Source of the DNA: an uncultured Flammeovirgaceae bacterium
GTDB lineage: Bacteria; Bacteroidota; Bacteroidia; Cytophagales; Cyclobacteriaceae
DNA: 36,084 nt
Assembly: GCA_937883755.1 (NCBI GenBank)
Contig: CAKZYA010000041.1
Coordinates: forward strand, 1-36,084
Reading direction: 5' to 3'
A program made the position numbers and the translations under genes. The notes under the pieces are model-generated. The model saw only the letters and a program-made list of their open reading frames with translations. It ran no database searches and was not told where the DNA came from. Within the stretch, counting starts at the first letter, position 1; every line of letters starts with the position of its first letter. Below, piece after piece: positions 14,717-24,421 of this stretch.

Positions 14717-17080
14717 ATGTCGCTTACATTACTAAAATTGACCGGTAGAGTATTAGTCTGTCTGGTTTGGCTGATTGGTAAGGTTTGTGCCCAGGGAATA
14801 CTTACTCCAATTCCCAAGCCTGATGTGTCCCAAGAAGACAATTCTCCTTTCGGTTACTATGAATATCTCCCTCCCGAATACCAGGATGAAAGCACTACAG
14901 ATTATCCTTTAATTATCTATCTGCATGGACTGGGCGATAAAGGTAATGGTACCACGGAATTGGATAGTGTCTTGCGGAGTGGTGTAGCTCAGTTCCTTAA
15001 CACTGGTAACGACCTTTCCTTTTTAGTGATGAGTCCTCAATCAAATATCGGCTGGTGGGATGATGATGGGGTTAATGCTTTTCTGGATTTTATTCTAGGC
15101 AATTATAGGGTAGATAGTCGCCGGGTTTATATCACAGGAATTAGTGCAGGAGGTATTGAGGTATTTTCGTATGCAGCCGCTTACCCCAACCGATTGGCGG
15201 CTATTGTACCTATTACTGGCAAAGCTAATAATATTGATGTATGCGACTTAAGAGAAGTTCCTACCTGGGCTTTTCATAATGAAGATGACCCCACCTTCAA
15301 TCCGAAGTTCTCCATCGAGTCAGTGGCTGAATTAAATGAATGTCAACCTACACCATCCCCACTCGCAAAAGTTACTATCTATCCTTCAGGTGGACATGAT
15401 GCCTGGACCAAAACATATGATGGTACGGGTATGGGTACCGAAGACCCATCTTACGATCCATTTAACGTAGACATATTTGACTGGATGCTCCAGTTTGCAA
15501 AAGATACCCTTATTGCTGAGTTTGATAATGATCAGATATTGTTCCCTCCAGAAAATGATATTCTTCTTGAGAACTATGCTGCCTCCCCCGATGGACAACA
15601 TTCGTATTCTTGGACTCAGCTGTCCGGGCCTGATCTAAATGTAGAAGAACAGATGGAAGGTAACCTAAACTACCAAAATGTACCGACGGGGAACTATCGT
15701 TTTTCGCTTACTATTACTGATGATTTTGGCCATCAAGCCTCTGATACAATCACAGTAAATGTCCGTCCGCCTAATACTCCTCCCTTGGTTAATGCCGGGA
15801 CAGATAAAGCCTTACTGTTACCTTTAGATAGTGTTACCTTTAGTGGAATGGTTTCTGATCCAGAGCAGGATTCTACCGTATTTGCGTGGTTACAAATAAC
15901 AGATACTTCTACTATTGTATTACAGGAAAATAACGAACAACTTATCTTTCGCGATCTCTCAATAGGTACTTACACTTTCCAGTTAAGTGCTACTGACGAA
16001 TATGATAGCACTAGTCAGGATGATGTTCAACTATTAGTTATCAATCCACCTACGCAGGTAATCAGTGACTTTCCCTATCAAAATAGTTTTGAGGAGATAA
16101 ATGAAGAAAGTTGGCAAGGGTACGGCTCTAACAACTCCTGGGAGCAAGGTCAGCCGGCTGGTAGTGTAGTTAACGAAGCTTCGGACGAAAGTCAAGTTTG
16201 GGCTACGAACCTAACTGGAGATTATCAATCTAAGGAATCTTCGTTCTTACTAAGTCCGGTGTTTGATTTTAGTAATCTGAGTAATGATCCAACTATTCGC
16301 TATGATATTTGGGCGGATATTGCTCCTAATGATAGTATCTATTTGAGCATTACTTCTGACCAAGGGGCTACCTGGAAATCATTCCCTCTGGTTAATGAGA
16401 AGTCTAACGATGAGTGGACAAGCGTATCACACATTTTGGAGGGTACTGCTGGAAAGGAATCCGTGATATTCAGAATAGGGCTAGAATCAAATAATACTGA
16501 AGGTCATGAAGGGGTTGCCATTGATAATATGACCGTCTGTAGTGCTGGAAGTATAACCTCTCTTACTGATACAATGGTGGTGGAAGGCGAATCACTGGAG
16601 GTTCCTATCGAGTTAGACAATTCAGATATTACGGAAGTTACCTATCGGGCAACATCGAGTAATCAGGATATTTTACCAGATGAGAATATGACTATTTCAG
16701 AAGGTATTTTAAAAATTACATCACTCCCCCAGACAGAAGGCGAAACTGAGATCACTATATCTACTACGGATGTCTGTGTTAATTCAACAACTTTTACACT
16801 GAACGTAGCTCGAGTTACGGCACTAGATAAACCCGACCAATTATCCCAGGTACAGTTATACCCTAACCCGAGTACAGGTTACTACCAAATCGAGAGTGAA
16901 GACGCGATCCGGGAAGCACGGATATACAGCCCGACCGGACAACTTTTGGAGCGATACACTAAATCAGCTAATGCTAGACGAGAATTATCATTCGATATTT
17001 ATAGTCAACCTAATGGGATTTACTATCTTCAGGTTGAAACAGATCGTAATGTATTAACTCGTAAAGTGATAAAATACTAA
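14717..17080 (+). CDS. Secreted multidomain esterase with PKD-like domains and T9SS sorting tail
   Basis: A 787-residue exported protein. After a signal peptide (ending VCAQ near 26) comes an alpha/beta-hydrolase domain (about 40-262) of the PHB-depolymerase/feruloyl-esterase-like type: IIYLHGLGDKGNG (oxyanion region), nucleophile S143 in GISAGG, an acid in HNEDDP (D190/D191) and H227 in GGHDAW. Two PKD-like beta domains follow (about 270-460; PPLVNAGTDKALLLPLDS and SATDEYDSTSQDD are typical), then a MAM-like or jelly-roll domain (about 465-620), a further beta domain, and a Por secretion C-terminal domain (about 712-787; LYPNPSTGYYQIES, GQLLERY, NGIYYLQVETD, RKVIKY). The tail directs export by the type IX secretion system. 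The ester substrate is unknown but is probably a polymer or plant/algal ester. Confidence 0.88.
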   Translation: MSLTLLKLTGRVLVCLVWLIGKVCAQGILTPIPKPDVSQEDNSPFGYYEYLPPEYQDESTTDYPLIIYLHGLGDKGNGTTELDSVLRSGVAQFLNTGNDLSFLVMSPQSNIGWWDDDGVNAFLDFILGNYRVDSRRVYITGISAGGIEVFSYAAAYPNRLAAIVPITGKANNIDVCDLREVPTWAFHNEDDPTFNPKFSIESVAELNECQPTPSPLAKVTIYPSGGHDAWTKTYDGTGMGTEDPSYDPFNVDIFDWMLQFAKDTLIAEFDNDQILFPPENDILLENYAASPDGQHSYSWTQLSGPDLNVEEQMEGNLNYQNVPTGNYRFSLTITDDFGHQASDTITVNVRPPNTPPLVNAGTDKALLLPLDSVTFSGMVSDPEQDSTVFAWLQITDTSTIVLQENNEQLIFRDLSIGTYTFQLSATDEYDSTSQDDVQLLVINPPTQVISDFPYQNSFEEINEESWQGYGSNNSWEQGQPAGSVVNEASDESQVWATNLTGDYQSKESSFLLSPVFDFSNLSNDPTIRYDIWADIAPNDSIYLSITSDQGATWKSFPLVNEKSNDEWTSVSHILEGTAGKESVIFRIGLESNNTEGHEGVAIDNMTVCSAGSITSLTDTMVVEGESLEVPIELDNSDITEVTYRATSSNQDILPDENMTISEGILKITSLPQTEGETEITISTTDVCVNSTTFTLNVARVTALDKPDQLSQVQLYPNPSTGYYQIESEDAIREARIYSPTGQLLERYTKSANARRELSFDIYSQPNGIYYLQVETDRNVLTRKVIKY

Positions 17081-17166
17081 GTTAGTATTTCAGTTTCTTG
17101 TAAGGTGATTCAGCTTTATATATTTTAGATTGCATACTCTACATTCTAAAACAACCTGCGTCGCTA

Positions 17167-18873
17167 ATGAAAAGAAGACTGTTTCTTCAGCTAGGAGCTA
17201 CCACTAGCCTACTACCCCTTTCACCTACTTCACTTTTTTTTCGCACACCCTCTGGCGAGGAAGCCTCACTAATCGAGGCATTCGCTAATGGGAATGATAT
17301 AAGTATCAAGAGCTTACTCGAACGACAGGAAAAAGATACCAAGCATCCAGAGTACGGAGCCATCACCAATAGCTACGGAACCCATAATCCGCAAAACACT
17401 AGTAGCTTTCTTCAGCGATTGAGCTGTGGGCTGGTATCTGAATATTCGGAGTTCTACCAAAGCGAATCATTATTTGAGCCTATGCTTCGGGCGAGTGAGT
17501 ATTTGCTGCAAGCGCAGCACCCTGATGGTACTATTGATCTGCACACTACCAATTTTCACTCTACGCCCGATCTGGCATTTTCGGTAGAACCAATAAGTCT
17601 GGCTTATACATTACTTCGTGCCTACGCTTCTTCATCTACTCAAACAATTCAAGATAATTTACAGACGTACCTAGAAAATGCTGGACAGGCGCTTAGTGTC
17701 GGGGGTATCCACACTCCTAACCACCGCTGGGTAGTCTGTATGGCATTAGCTCGAGTGCATCATTTATTTCCTAACCCAGCTTATGAAGCCCGAATTAACG
17801 AGTGGCTCCGGGAGAAAATTGATATTGATGAAGACGGACAATATACTGAGCAGAGCACGCTAGTTTATAGCCCAATTGTTAATCGTTCGCTCATTACCGT
17901 AACTCGTTTTGCGAATAAGCCAGAATTACTTGATTCGGTGCGAAGAAATCTGGAGATGAGCTTATATTACATTCACGCCAATGGCGAGGGCGTAACCGAA
18001 GGCTCAGGTCGACAAGATAAATACCAGAAAGGAACGTTGCATCGCTACTATTATTCTTACCGTTACCTTGCACTGCACGACCAGAACCCTCGTTTTGCTG
18101 CGATGGCTCAGTTTCTAGAAAATCAGGATATTAACCTATTGAACTATAATTTAGCATACTTTCTGGAGGATACTGAATTAAACACTCCGCTACCCTTACC
18201 AAGCTCACTACCTACCAATTATACCAAGATATTTACCGGATCAGACTTAGTGCGGATTCGGCGAGGCGAACAAGATGCTACTATTTTGGCCAAAAACCCA
18301 GTGTTCTTCACCTTCTTCAATGGCGAAGCGGCACTGGAGGGGATTCGATTGGCCTCGGCCTTCTTCGGAAAAGGGCAGTTTGAAGGAGAGTCACTGGAGC
18401 AAGATGGCGATGAATTTGTCGTTCGCCAGTGGCTGGAAGGTCCGTACTACCAACCATTTTCAGAAGAAGAACTAAAAACCAATGACGGTGATTGGGAAAA
18501 GCTCCCTCGCGACGAACGTCCACAGAGTGAAGTCCAGAAATTGCTTACCGAAGTGCGAATTCGCGAAAAGGGTAAAGGCTTTCAGATTGATATTAGTGTT
18601 CTGGGTACCGACCGCGTACCCGTAGCGCTGGAATTGGCTTTTCGCTCCGGCGGAACGTTGGAAAAAGTACAGTCAGTAGAAAACATCCCGGAGGCTTACT
18701 TACTGAAAGATGGCTTCGGCACATTCCAAAGTGGAAAGCAGAAAATACGTTTTGGTCCCGGGCGAGCCGAACATCAGTGGACGCAGCTTCGGGGAGCGTT
18801 GGATAAATTAGATGCCCAGAGTGTGTACTTGACGGGCTTTACCCCTTTTGAGCATCAGCTTACGATAGAGTAA
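17167..18873 (+). CDS. Exported protein, possible (alpha/alpha) toroid polysaccharide lyase-like
   Basis: A 568-residue protein I cannot place firmly. It begins MKRRLFLQLGATTSLLPL, a Tat-like leader with RR and a hydrophobic stretch. Residues about 70-340 form helix-rich repeats with HPDGTIDLHT, a conserved-looking HTPNHRW motif (182-188) and YTEQSTLVYSPIVNRSL. The C-terminal 200 residues are beta-rich, as in two-domain lyases of the heparinase/alginate-lyase type. No classical lyase catalytic set can be named. It follows the esterase on the same strand after 86 bases and ends two bases before the convergent metallophosphoesterase gene. It could instead be a glycoside hydrolase of a similar toroid fold. 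Confidence 0.6.
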   Translation: MKRRLFLQLGATTSLLPLSPTSLFFRTPSGEEASLIEAFANGNDISIKSLLERQEKDTKHPEYGAITNSYGTHNPQNTSSFLQRLSCGLVSEYSEFYQSESLFEPMLRASEYLLQAQHPDGTIDLHTTNFHSTPDLAFSVEPISLAYTLLRAYASSSTQTIQDNLQTYLENAGQALSVGGIHTPNHRWVVCMALARVHHLFPNPAYEARINEWLREKIDIDEDGQYTEQSTLVYSPIVNRSLITVTRFANKPELLDSVRRNLEMSLYYIHANGEGVTEGSGRQDKYQKGTLHRYYYSYRYLALHDQNPRFAAMAQFLENQDINLLNYNLAYFLEDTELNTPLPLPSSLPTNYTKIFTGSDLVRIRRGEQDATILAKNPVFFTFFNGEAALEGIRLASAFFGKGQFEGESLEQDGDEFVVRQWLEGPYYQPFSEEELKTNDGDWEKLPRDERPQSEVQKLLTEVRIREKGKGFQIDISVLGTDRVPVALELAFRSGGTLEKVQSVENIPEAYLLKDGFGTFQSGKQKIRFGPGRAEHQWTQLRGALDKLDAQSVYLTGFTPFEHQLTIE

Positions 18874-18875
18874 AA

Positions 18876-20780
18876 CTATTGCTCCTCTTCTTCGCTCGTA
18901 GCGGCTACATCTACTGATTTACGGAAAGTTCCTGAGCCTACGTAGTTTTCCTCTCCTCGCCAGTCAGGCTTCCAGAATAATGTAGTTTGGTGTTGTCCGT
19001 CATTATCAAAATCACGCACTCCAACATTCACCCGAAAGCTTTCCCAGCTACCACTTTGTAATTCATTCAGATAAGAAATAGGAACTGCGAACTCCGCTAC
19101 GTATCCTTCATCAGTTCGATTAGTAGCAGCTTGAGTGCCTTCCGGTAAACGATTGGCAAGAAATAGCTGACTACTATCAGCTTCCTCCAGTGGACTAATG
19201 CCCAGATACAGCACTTCGCGGAATATTCCCTCACCAGTTTCCAAAGCACTGATATTCTCTGGGCGGGCGTCAATCAGCACGCTGATCCCATCTTGATCAA
19301 AAGGATTTTTGCCAGGAGTAGTCTCTAGCTGATCGTCGGTTACTTCTGCCGCCACGTACAGGTACTCATCGTCGTAAGTGAGGTCAAATTGGAATGAAGC
19401 ATCACCTTCGCCTTGGTGGGAGAACGGATCACTATCTACGTAGCCATTTTCAGCAACTGAATAGGTGAATGCTGACCATTCATCCAGCGAACCATCGAGT
19501 TGAATTGCTGATTCAACAGGCGAGATTACCGCCACTTTTTCGGGACGTAGCTGATAGGTAGATTCAAAAGATACCTCCGGTATGCCATCGCCTTGGTAAG
19601 CAATGGTGCTATGCAATACCAGAGGTGAAATACTATCCAGCGCAATTGGTTCGGTAGCTTGTAAGCCTAGTTTCACTACTTCCAATGAATTAGGGCTAAT
19701 TTCGCGGGAGAGTACGCCGAAGCTAGTAATAAGTTTAGGATTTGCCTGTACTGTCAGGTCAATCTGCATGGGCACATCACTATTATTAGTTAGCTTCAGT
19801 TCAGTTTCGTAGGCTTCAAACGTGTTGTCTTGTACTAGTAGCGGCTCCACACTAACCGCTTGGGATTGCAACAGGGGTTGCATCAGTTGAGCGGTTTCTT
19901 CGGTAAATACCTCGTCGCTCCAGATACCATCCAGGGCTAAATTGGCAATAATCGGCCCTTCGTCGGTCATAGTAATCCAGGCTACGTGGTCAAACTCACC
20001 CAATTCAGGGCCTCGCAACGGACTACCTCCGCCGGTAGTTGCCAAGATGTAGTAGTTGCCATTGTTACGCTCGTATTTTACGTAGCGGTGCCGATGACCT
20101 ACAAAGACTGAATGCTCCCGGTCGGTTAGTAGCTTTTCTACATCCGCCCAACGCTTGGGATCTTCTTCTTGATCCCACAGGGGTTGGTGCATAAATACCA
20201 GCGTCCACTTTACATCGGCATTTTCTTCCAAGGTTTGTTTGATGTACTCGTACTGTTCATCATCAATCGTTCCTCGCCCTGCTCCCCGTACATTATCTTC
20301 ACTATTCAGGCATAAGAACAGTACATCGTTGTACTCAAAGTGATAATAGTCCTTACCAAAGCGTTCTTTCCATTCCTGCGCTAGCACCTCATTGGTATAA
20401 TCGTGGTTACCGGGAACGTAGAAGAATGGAACGGTAAGTTCATCAATAAATCCGTTGAACTCTGTCCACTGCCGATCAATTTCTGCTTTATCGGTAGTGT
20501 AGCCTTCAATCAGGTCACCTACACTCATGACAAATTCCGGCTGAAGCAGATTCAGTTTACGAACCCCGTCTAAAAATATACCCGGACGATGTCCCCCAGT
20601 ACGATCGCTCACAATAGCAAACTGAAAGTTCTTCGCTCCGTTGTTCACATCCAGACTAGTGAAGGGCTTGGCACCTTCAATAGATTCAATAATGATTCTG
20701 GGAGACGTGCTCTCTTGAGCTTGCACAAAGGGCAAAGCTACAACCCATAGAAGAACGGTTAGGTAGGTAAATATTCGCAT
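18876..20780 (-). CDS. Secreted metallophosphoesterase with CBM9-like C-terminal domain
   Basis: A 634-residue exported protein (signal peptide ending VQAQ near 22). The calcineurin-like phosphoesterase domain (about 50-285) has D59 in IVSDRTGG, SVGDLIEG (D89), PGNHD (124-127), FMHQPLW and the final GHRHRY. The first motif, normally DxH, reads D-R-T, so one metal-ligand His is missing. Residues about 330-420 form a beta domain with an unassigned role. The C-terminal part (about 430-620), with IQLDGSLDEWSAF, DLTYDDEYLYVAAEVTDD and GISVLIDAR, matches the carbohydrate-binding family 9-like fold. Phosphatase activity on an exported substrate is likely but not proven. Confidence 0.82.
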   Translation of the reverse strand: MRIFTYLTVLLWVVALPFVQAQESTSPRIIIESIEGAKPFTSLDVNNGAKNFQFAIVSDRTGGHRPGIFLDGVRKLNLLQPEFVMSVGDLIEGYTTDKAEIDRQWTEFNGFIDELTVPFFYVPGNHDYTNEVLAQEWKERFGKDYYHFEYNDVLFLCLNSEDNVRGAGRGTIDDEQYEYIKQTLEENADVKWTLVFMHQPLWDQEEDPKRWADVEKLLTDREHSVFVGHRHRYVKYERNNGNYYILATTGGGSPLRGPELGEFDHVAWITMTDEGPIIANLALDGIWSDEVFTEETAQLMQPLLQSQAVSVEPLLVQDNTFEAYETELKLTNNSDVPMQIDLTVQANPKLITSFGVLSREISPNSLEVVKLGLQATEPIALDSISPLVLHSTIAYQGDGIPEVSFESTYQLRPEKVAVISPVESAIQLDGSLDEWSAFTYSVAENGYVDSDPFSHQGEGDASFQFDLTYDDEYLYVAAEVTDDQLETTPGKNPFDQDGISVLIDARPENISALETGEGIFREVLYLGISPLEEADSSQLFLANRLPEGTQAATNRTDEGYVAEFAVPISYLNELQSGSWESFRVNVGVRDFDNDGQHQTTLFWKPDWRGEENYVGSGTFRKSVDVAATSEEEEQ

Positions 20781-20920
20781 AGTGTAGGTTTTTACGAAAG
20801 GTAGGGAGATATTACTAGAGACAGGTTATCTGAGTGTTAAGTTTTTGACCGGGATTAGCAAGATGGTTAGGATTAATTTGCAAGAGTGCTTAATTAAAAG
20901 ATCCTATTTGAATAAAAGAG

Positions 20921-21448
20921 TTAGATAAACAATTCAAATATTCCAGCATCAAAGCCATTTTCGTCCATTGGAGGAGAAGGATCTATCCTAAAGCTGATAC
21001 TATTCTCAAAAAAAGTCTTCTTAAAGAATGCTAGTCCTGGTTTATAGTAAGCTGCGCCCAGCAATAGGTCAATCTTATGGCTTTCTAAAAGTAGTGAAAT
21101 CCTTGCGGCCGACTTGACTATTTCTTTACCGTTATAGTAAATCTTGATTTTAAAGGTTTCAAAATCAACTTCCTGAAGATCAGCTTTGGGAATTAGGGCA
21201 CAAACGAAAAGGTCTTCCTTCTTTAGCCTGAGAGCTAGACCTGCCCTGAACAGTTCAATATTTACATAATTGGTGTCATTACTACGATTGCTTACCACGT
21301 CGAATCTAGAAAGTCCACCATAATAAATTAATCTAGGTGAGCCAATTCCCCTCAGCTTGATTTTTTCAACTAGATTATAACCCCCTCCCGAATACTCAAC
21401 CCACTTGGATCGTAGCTTACCTCCGTATCCTAGCTCTACTATCTCCAT
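20921..21448 (-). CDS. Hypothetical protein
   Basis: A 175-residue protein with no signal peptide or membrane segment and mixed alpha/beta character (VELGYGGKLRSKWVEYSGG at the N-terminus, then FKIKIYYNGKEIVKSAARIS). I recognise no family. Its ATG directly follows the TAA of the DUF3109 gene with no gap, which implies translational coupling. It is more A/T-rich than that gene, which hints at a later insertion. Confidence 0.6.
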   Translation of the reverse strand: MEIVELGYGGKLRSKWVEYSGGGYNLVEKIKLRGIGSPRLIYYGGLSRFDVVSNRSNDTNYVNIELFRAGLALRLKKEDLFVCALIPKADLQEVDFETFKIKIYYNGKEIVKSAARISLLLESHKIDLLLGAAYYKPGLAFFKKTFFENSISFRIDPSPPMDENGFDAGIFELFI

Positions 21449-22012
21449 TTATCCCCGCTCAATCTTATCTACCAGTTCGTCGTACCAGTCTTCGCCGTAC
21501 TTGCGGATGAGGGGGTCTTTCAGGAAGCGATAGAGCGGCACACCTAGCTCACGTCCCAAGTCGCAGGCAGGGTTACAGATGTACCAGCGATGGTAGTTCA
21601 CGGCATCGTAATTGTCGTAAGTATCGATCCGAAGCGGGTAAAGATGGCAGGAGATAGGTTTGCGGAATGAAGTTTTACCCGCCTGATGGGCTTGTTCAAT
21701 CCCGCACTTCAACGTACCTTTTTTATCGCGGATAGCGTAGGCACACTCCCGTCCGTTGATGATCGGCGTTACGTAATCGTTGTCCTGGTCAGTAGTGTAT
21801 TTTCCCTGTTTCTCAATTTCACGGATACCTTCTTTAGTGAGAAAAGGTTTTACATCTTCGTAGATATCATCCAGTATAGCTAGTTCTTCTTGTTCTAAGG
21901 GCGCACCAGAGTCTCCTTCTACGCAGCAGGCACCTTGGCATTTTTTCAGATTGCACACGAAAAACTGCTCCTTCACATCGTCACTCAACACTGCATCTCC
22001 AACAATAATCAT
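21449..22012 (-). CDS. DUF3109 family Cys-rich protein
   Basis: A 187-residue cytoplasmic protein of the DUF3109 family, related to YkgJ-type zinc/iron-binding proteins. Cys-containing motifs are [18 protein letters not shown] near the N-terminus, [27 protein letters not shown] and [10 protein letters not shown], which together could bind a metal or cluster. Such proteins are very common in Bacteroidota and their role is not established. The C-terminal helix ends [12 protein letters not shown] directly at the start of the next gene. Confidence 0.85.
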   Translation of the reverse strand: MIIVGDAVLSDDVKEQFFVCNLKKCQGACCVEGDSGAPLEQEELAILDDIYEDVKPFLTKEGIREIEKQGKYTTDQDNDYVTPIINGRECAYAIRDKKGTLKCGIEQAHQAGKTSFRKPISCHLYPLRIDTYDNYDAVNYHRWYICNPACDLGRELGVPLYRFLKDPLIRKYGEDWYDELVDKIERG

Positions 22013-22075
22013 AACATACTATTTTGATCGATTTCAGAACTAACCAGGCAAATGAATAGTTCGGCGTAAACTCAT

Positions 22076-23764
22076 CTAGGCTTCTTCCTTCTCTTTATAC
22101 CCCGACCCTTTCACAAACATACCTGGAGTGGCTTCGGTATGCTCTCCTTCTTTCAGCACCGGAGTACCATTAACCAGTACGTGAACCATACCTTCTGAGT
22201 ACTGGTGGGGTTCTTCAAATGTGGCTTTATCCTGGATGGTAGCCGGATCGAAAATAACGACATCCGCGTAGAAGCCAGGAGCTAGTGTACCTCGTTCCTG
22301 GATGTTAAGTTTCTGAGCGGATAACTCGGTAAGCCGATGGATAGCTTCTTCCAACGAGATAACCTGCTCTTCGCGTACGTATTTGCCCAGCAGCCGGGCG
22401 AAGTTGCCATAGGTACGGGGGTGGGTACTGCTTTCTAAGTTTTTACCTTCAGCGGCAATAGAACGGGCATCGGAGCCGAAGGTCATGTACGGAAGTTTGA
22501 TCTGCTTCTTCACATTTTCTTCGTTCATCAGAAAGTAGACAGTACCAATATCGCCTTCGTTCTGCACGACTAAATCGATGATTGTTTCGGCGGGAGAAGC
22601 TCCGCGCTTTTCGGCAATATTGGCGACGGTTTGACCGACGTACTGCTTGAGCGAATCCTGCTCGAACTCTACTAATAAAATATTATCGGCATCTCCAGCT
22701 AGTTGTAGAAAGTTTTCCCACTCGTTAGTATCCGATTCCATCTCGGCGACTACGCGCTGACGGATGGTAGGGTCTTGCAAACGTTCTACCCAGGCTCGGG
22801 TGCCGCCTTCCTGTACCCAGGGAGGCATAGTAGCGTCCAGCCCAGTAGAGGCTGCCACGTAGTTGTACATATTGGCACTAACGTCCATCCCAGCTTGGCG
22901 AGCCGAGTCAATCTTGGCTAGTACCCGATCCAGCTTAGGCCAATTGCGCTGTCCGGCGGCTTTTAGGTGGTAGATTTCAGCAGCAATATTGGCTTCTTCG
23001 GCAATCGTGAATAGTTCGTTCACTGCTTGCTCAAAGTTATCGCCTTCGCTGCGGAGGTGCGATATGTATTTACCATCGTACTCGGCAGCCACTTTTGCCA
23101 GAGCAATCAGTTCTTCGGTACTAGCGTAGAAAGCCGGAGCGTAAATGAGCGATGAACCTAAACCGAGTGCGCCTTCCTGCATGGCATGTCGTACCAAATC
23201 CTGCATCCGTACCAGTTCGGCTTCGTTGGGAGCGCGATCTTCGTAGCCTAGTTCGTGTACCCGAATGGTAGTCGCCCCTACAAATGAGCCCACGTTGGTA
23301 GCTACTCCCTGATCAACCAGATGCTGAAGTCCTTCTCCAAAACTCGTCCAAGCGATAGTATCGCCGTTTTCTAAAGCCCGCTGTTTAGCTGCCTCACTTA
23401 CCGGGCCGAGCGATGAGCCTTCGCCAAATACTTCCAGCGTAACCCCTTGCTTAATACCACTCATAGAACGACCGTCTTCCAGCAGCGGGTAGGCCGCCCA
23501 ACTCAGCATATTAATAAAGCCGGGTGCTACCGCCAGTCCGCTGGCATCAATTACGGTCTCTGCTTCTGCTTGGGAGAGGTCACCAATAGTATCAATTCGC
23601 TGGCCGATAATACCGATGTCGGCTACTTGTGGTGCGTTGCCTGTTCCGTCGTAGACCGTGCCGTTTTGGATGATAATATCGTATTGAGCTGGTGGATTGG
23701 TGCAACTAGCTAGATATAGACCAATTAGACAGAGTACTGTCCAGCGGATTAAAATAGGTAGCAT
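22076..23764 (-). CDS. N-acyl-D-amino-acid deacylase-like lipoprotein
   Basis: A 562-residue amidohydrolase-superfamily protein anchored as a lipoprotein (lipobox LASC, Cys21). It has the N-terminal beta sandwich (IIIQNGTVYDGTG, IGIIGQRIDTIGDL), the TIM barrel, ISHLRSEGDNF, IYHLKAAG and FGSDA, which are D-aminoacylase metal-site regions, and the closing GTLAPGFYADVVIFDP and VHVLVNG strands. Two usual metal sites differ. The first-strand HxH is absent (PGFINMLSWA, 81-90), and the bridging Cys region reads VFGEGSS. A homologous subgroup with this sequence seems widespread in Bacteroidota, so it is a stable variant rather than a damaged gene. It may hydrolyse N-acyl-D-amino acids or dipeptides, with the metal set altered. 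Confidence 0.82.
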   Translation of the reverse strand: MLPILIRWTVLCLIGLYLASCTNPPAQYDIIIQNGTVYDGTGNAPQVADIGIIGQRIDTIGDLSQAEAETVIDASGLAVAPGFINMLSWAAYPLLEDGRSMSGIKQGVTLEVFGEGSSLGPVSEAAKQRALENGDTIAWTSFGEGLQHLVDQGVATNVGSFVGATTIRVHELGYEDRAPNEAELVRMQDLVRHAMQEGALGLGSSLIYAPAFYASTEELIALAKVAAEYDGKYISHLRSEGDNFEQAVNELFTIAEEANIAAEIYHLKAAGQRNWPKLDRVLAKIDSARQAGMDVSANMYNYVAASTGLDATMPPWVQEGGTRAWVERLQDPTIRQRVVAEMESDTNEWENFLQLAGDADNILLVEFEQDSLKQYVGQTVANIAEKRGASPAETIIDLVVQNEGDIGTVYFLMNEENVKKQIKLPYMTFGSDARSIAAEGKNLESSTHPRTYGNFARLLGKYVREEQVISLEEAIHRLTELSAQKLNIQERGTLAPGFYADVVIFDPATIQDKATFEEPHQYSEGMVHVLVNGTPVLKEGEHTEATPGMFVKGSGYKEKEEA

Positions 23765-24036
23765 ATGGAGGTTAGTTTGCTGCTAAAGGAAGGCTAAAGT
23801 TTTTCTTTTTGGCTTTTGTAGTAATAAAGCGATTTGAAGTTTTCAAAAAACTATTGAGGTACTAGTGATAATTTTCAGTGCTTTATAAAGAAATTCTGGC
23901 TTAAATCTTTAATGTAACCATCTTAGGTTAGAATGTTACATTTATCAGCAGTTCAATTTAAGCAAAAATCCATTTTTCTAAATAGTCAGAAGGTATAAAC
24001 CACTTGAGAGTAAAATTTTCTGGAATAATAGACGAC
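23765..24036. other. A/T-rich spacer before the tandem array
   Basis: These 272 bases hold no plausible gene. They include several short near-repeats around CATCTTAGGTTAGAATG (about 23918), with no clear promoter motif. They join the degenerate array that follows, giving a stretch of 657 bases without a gene. Confidence 0.4.
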
Positions 24037-24290
24037 CTATTCTACCCATACAGAAACGTTTCCGCCCTTACCAAGTGCCCCTTCTACCCGGAGCAATTTA
24101 CAGATGCTATGACCGGGCACCTTTTCAGAACGGAGGAAAAGCTGAATGTAATAACGATGTACTTTTCTAGACGGATCAAATCCTGAACGTAATGAACGTG
24201 TACCTTTTAAAGCGGAGCAGATTATAGATATAATGAATATGTACTGTTTCTAGACGGAGGGAATTGTAAATAGGCATATACGGGTGCTTT
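24037..24290. repeat. Degenerate tandem array of about 42-bp units
   Basis: Six units of 41-43 bases line up by eye, starting near 24037, 24079, 24121, 24163, 24204 and 24245. The shared core is TTCTAgACGGAG near the start and ATGTAC or CGTGTAC at the end of each unit. Possible weaker units (ACTACGGAGG near 24333, GAATGTAC at 24412) continue towards the next gene. The first three read as 14-residue units (LFYPYRNVSALTKC, PFYPEQFTDAMTGH, LFRTEEKLNVITMY). Later units keep the same peptide pattern only after a frame change and with TAG (F*TDQILNVMNVY). Confidence 0.65.
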
Positions 24291-24421
24291 AAACGGGTGA
24301 GGGGAAGAATATTGACCAAATTAACGGCAAAAACTACGGAGGTACTAATTGATGGATTCTTGCGCGGTAACTGTCGTTAAACCAATGGTATTTTGAGGTT
24401 CACTAATAATAGAATGTACTA

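Noticed and set aside
24004-24186. A 60-residue gene in the tandem array
   Set aside because: It is built from the repeat units, the frame breaks in the fourth unit, and no start signal or promoter supports it.
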